This document shows, in pieces, positions 63,167-64,000 of a stretch of 64,000 nucleotides of DNA. The position numbers and the translations under genes were made by a program. Every line of letters begins with the position of its first letter. Positions within the stretch are counted from its first letter, which is position 1. Origin of the DNA: CAVRUH01 sp963822595. Lineage in GTDB: Bacteria > Chlamydiota > Chlamydiia > Chlamydiales > Waddliaceae. The notes beneath the pieces were generated by a model that did no database searches, was not told where the DNA came from, and saw only the letters and a list, made by a program, of their open reading frames with translations. The stretch spans positions 1,178,001-1,242,000 of the forward strand of contig CAWGIG010000001.1 in assembly GCA_963822595.1 (NCBI GenBank), read 5' to 3'.

Positions 63167-63870
63167 TTTTTCTCTTCGTTTTCTGCTATAATTTGTGTTT
63201 GTTTGTCCGGAGCACCCGTCGGATTTGACAGTTTAATGCCGGTGAATCCTGAAAAGGTCATCGACATGAGTCCTGTCATCATAAAAGTAATTGCCATGCC
63301 TCTAAGTCCGGGAACGACATTAGAAACAGCCAACTTCTCCCGAATAGCCGCGATAAGCGCGATGGCAAGCCACCAACCTAATCCGGAACCAAGGACGTAA
63401 ACAACATTGGGAACGAAAGGATATTCACGAGTCACTGCAAAAAGACAGGCTCCGAGGATAGCGCAGTTTACAGTGATTAAGGGGAGATAGATACCTAACG
63501 TAAGATATAGCCCCGGAGCAACTCTTTCTAAGACGATTTCGAGAATTTGAACAAATCCGGCAATAACGGAAATGAAAAGGAGAAATTCTAGAAAGTTCAG
63601 ATTTATTCCAGTAGCGTTTATTCCTAGATAACTCAACCAGGAAAGAGCGTTTGGTCCGGTGACAAAGGAGTGGACAAACCAATTTAGGATTCCTGAGATG
63701 GTCAATACGATGACAACGGCAAATCCCAATCCATTGGCTGTACTTATTTTTGTCGAGCAGGCCAGGTAGGTACACATTCCGAGGAAGTTAGCCAGGATGA
63801 AATTTTCAATAAAAACAGCTTGGATTAGCAGTCCTACCAGATTAATCGACTCATAATCTCCCATCCACAT
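63163..63870 (-). CDS. nqrE: Na+-translocating NADH:quinone oxidoreductase subunit E
   Basis: Integral membrane subunit of the sodium-pumping NADH dehydrogenase. Six segments, with the family's FIENFILANFLGMCTYLACST, the iron-binding Cys pair (C32 region and ITVNCAILGACLF), and LGWWLAIALIAAIREKL. Start MWMGDYESINL matches the chlamydial form. 235 aa, with a longer polar tail than enteric NqrE. It follows nqrD by eight bases. Confidence 0.95.
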   Translation of the reverse strand: MWMGDYESINLVGLLIQAVFIENFILANFLGMCTYLACSTKISTANGLGFAVVIVLTISGILNWFVHSFVTGPNALSWLSYLGINATGINLNFLEFLLFISVIAGFVQILEIVLERVAPGLYLTLGIYLPLITVNCAILGACLFAVTREYPFVPNVVYVLGSGLGWWLAIALIAAIREKLAVSNVVPGLRGMAITFMMTGLMSMTFSGFTGIKLSNPTGAPDKQTQIIAENEEKK

Positions 63871-63878
63871 AGCGCGCC

Positions 63879-64000
63879 TTAAGTTTTAACAGGTTTATTT
63901 ATTATATTGTAAATCCAAATCATACATCCAATAATGAAAAAAGCCGCCGGAGGGCTGACCATCATTGCAAAATTTTCATAACCGAAAGGTGCATCTGCTG
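63879..64000 (-). CDS. nqrD: NqrD, C-terminal part (5' end outside window)
   Basis: Minus-strand reading gives ADAPFGYENFAMMVSPPAAFF, then IIGCMIWIYNIINKPVKT-stop, the last membrane segment and tail of NqrD. It lies eight bases before nqrE, the usual nqrD-nqrE order. The gene continues beyond the right edge. Confidence 0.85.
   Translation of the reverse strand, partial: ADAPFGYENFAMMVSPPAAFFIIGCMIWIYNIINKPVKT

Overview
The window reads as a chromosomal segment of an environmental, probably amoeba-associated member of the Chlamydiota (Parachlamydia-like). The grounds are an NqrE/NqrD pair at the right edge, an ExbB-ExbD-(TonB-like) cluster in chlamydial order, TrpS, UvrB and HemH of ordinary bacterial type, an A+T-rich base composition, small bilobed-hydrophobic Inc-like proteins, and many very large lineage-specific proteins (ankyrin, LRR, giant P-loop proteins, kinase-like and SidE-like proteins) of the sort expected of a host-manipulating intracellular bacterium. 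The species cannot be fixed from sequence alone.

Layout. 1-6.3 kb: two tandem paralogous giant P-loop GTPase-like genes, the first cut by the left edge. 6.3-10 kb: an ankyrin protein with an embedded protease-like domain (minus strand). 10.1-13.2 kb: trpS-uvrB behind a near-consensus promoter. 13.2-14 kb: an autoregulated RelE/HigB-type toxin-antitoxin pair. 14-17.9 kb: a kinase-like protein converging on an RNA-repair cassette, rtcB plus a 2H-phosphoesterase/archease fusion whose N-terminus is frameshifted. 18-22.2 kb: an Inc-like protein, hemH, a nucleoside deoxyribosyltransferase-like protein, wecB and a flippase-like membrane protein. 22.4-27.3 kb: a very basic protein, then a minus-strand ExbB/ExbD operon that also encodes a TPR protein, a TonB-like protein and a zinc-ribbon protein. 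27.4-32.1 kb: divergent methyltransferase and LuxR-type regulator, a small unknown gene, and a copper-type P-type ATPase. 32.1-37.9 kb: two large unknown ORFs that overlap and may be one broken gene, a SprT-DUF2786 protein, tRNA-Ser(GGA) and a WD40-like protein. 38-55.5 kb: an accessory stretch with a Tricorn-like protease, a GNAT protein, a nucleoside-phosphorylase-like protein, an LRR protein, a secreted histidine phosphatase, a SidE-PDE-like protein and secreted or membrane unknowns, interspersed with gene relics. 55.5-61.1 kb: an operon with a tiny leader ORF, a gene split by a dnaX-like slippery heptamer, an NCS1 permease, a DUF917 protein and a HyuA-type hydantoinase/oxoprolinase. 61.2-61.5 kb: a large palindrome. 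61.5-64 kb: a DagK-like lipid kinase, an inositol monophosphatase, nqrE and partial nqrD.

The points that most deserve follow-up are the A AAA AAG site with an internal Shine-Dalgarno-like stretch at 56.4 kb in a putative hydantoin/purine operon, the 2H-archease fusion coupled to rtcB, the SidE-like protein, and a set of long palindromic intergenic repeats (2.9, 23.5, 38.2, 43.8, 61.3 kb), three of which lie between convergent genes.
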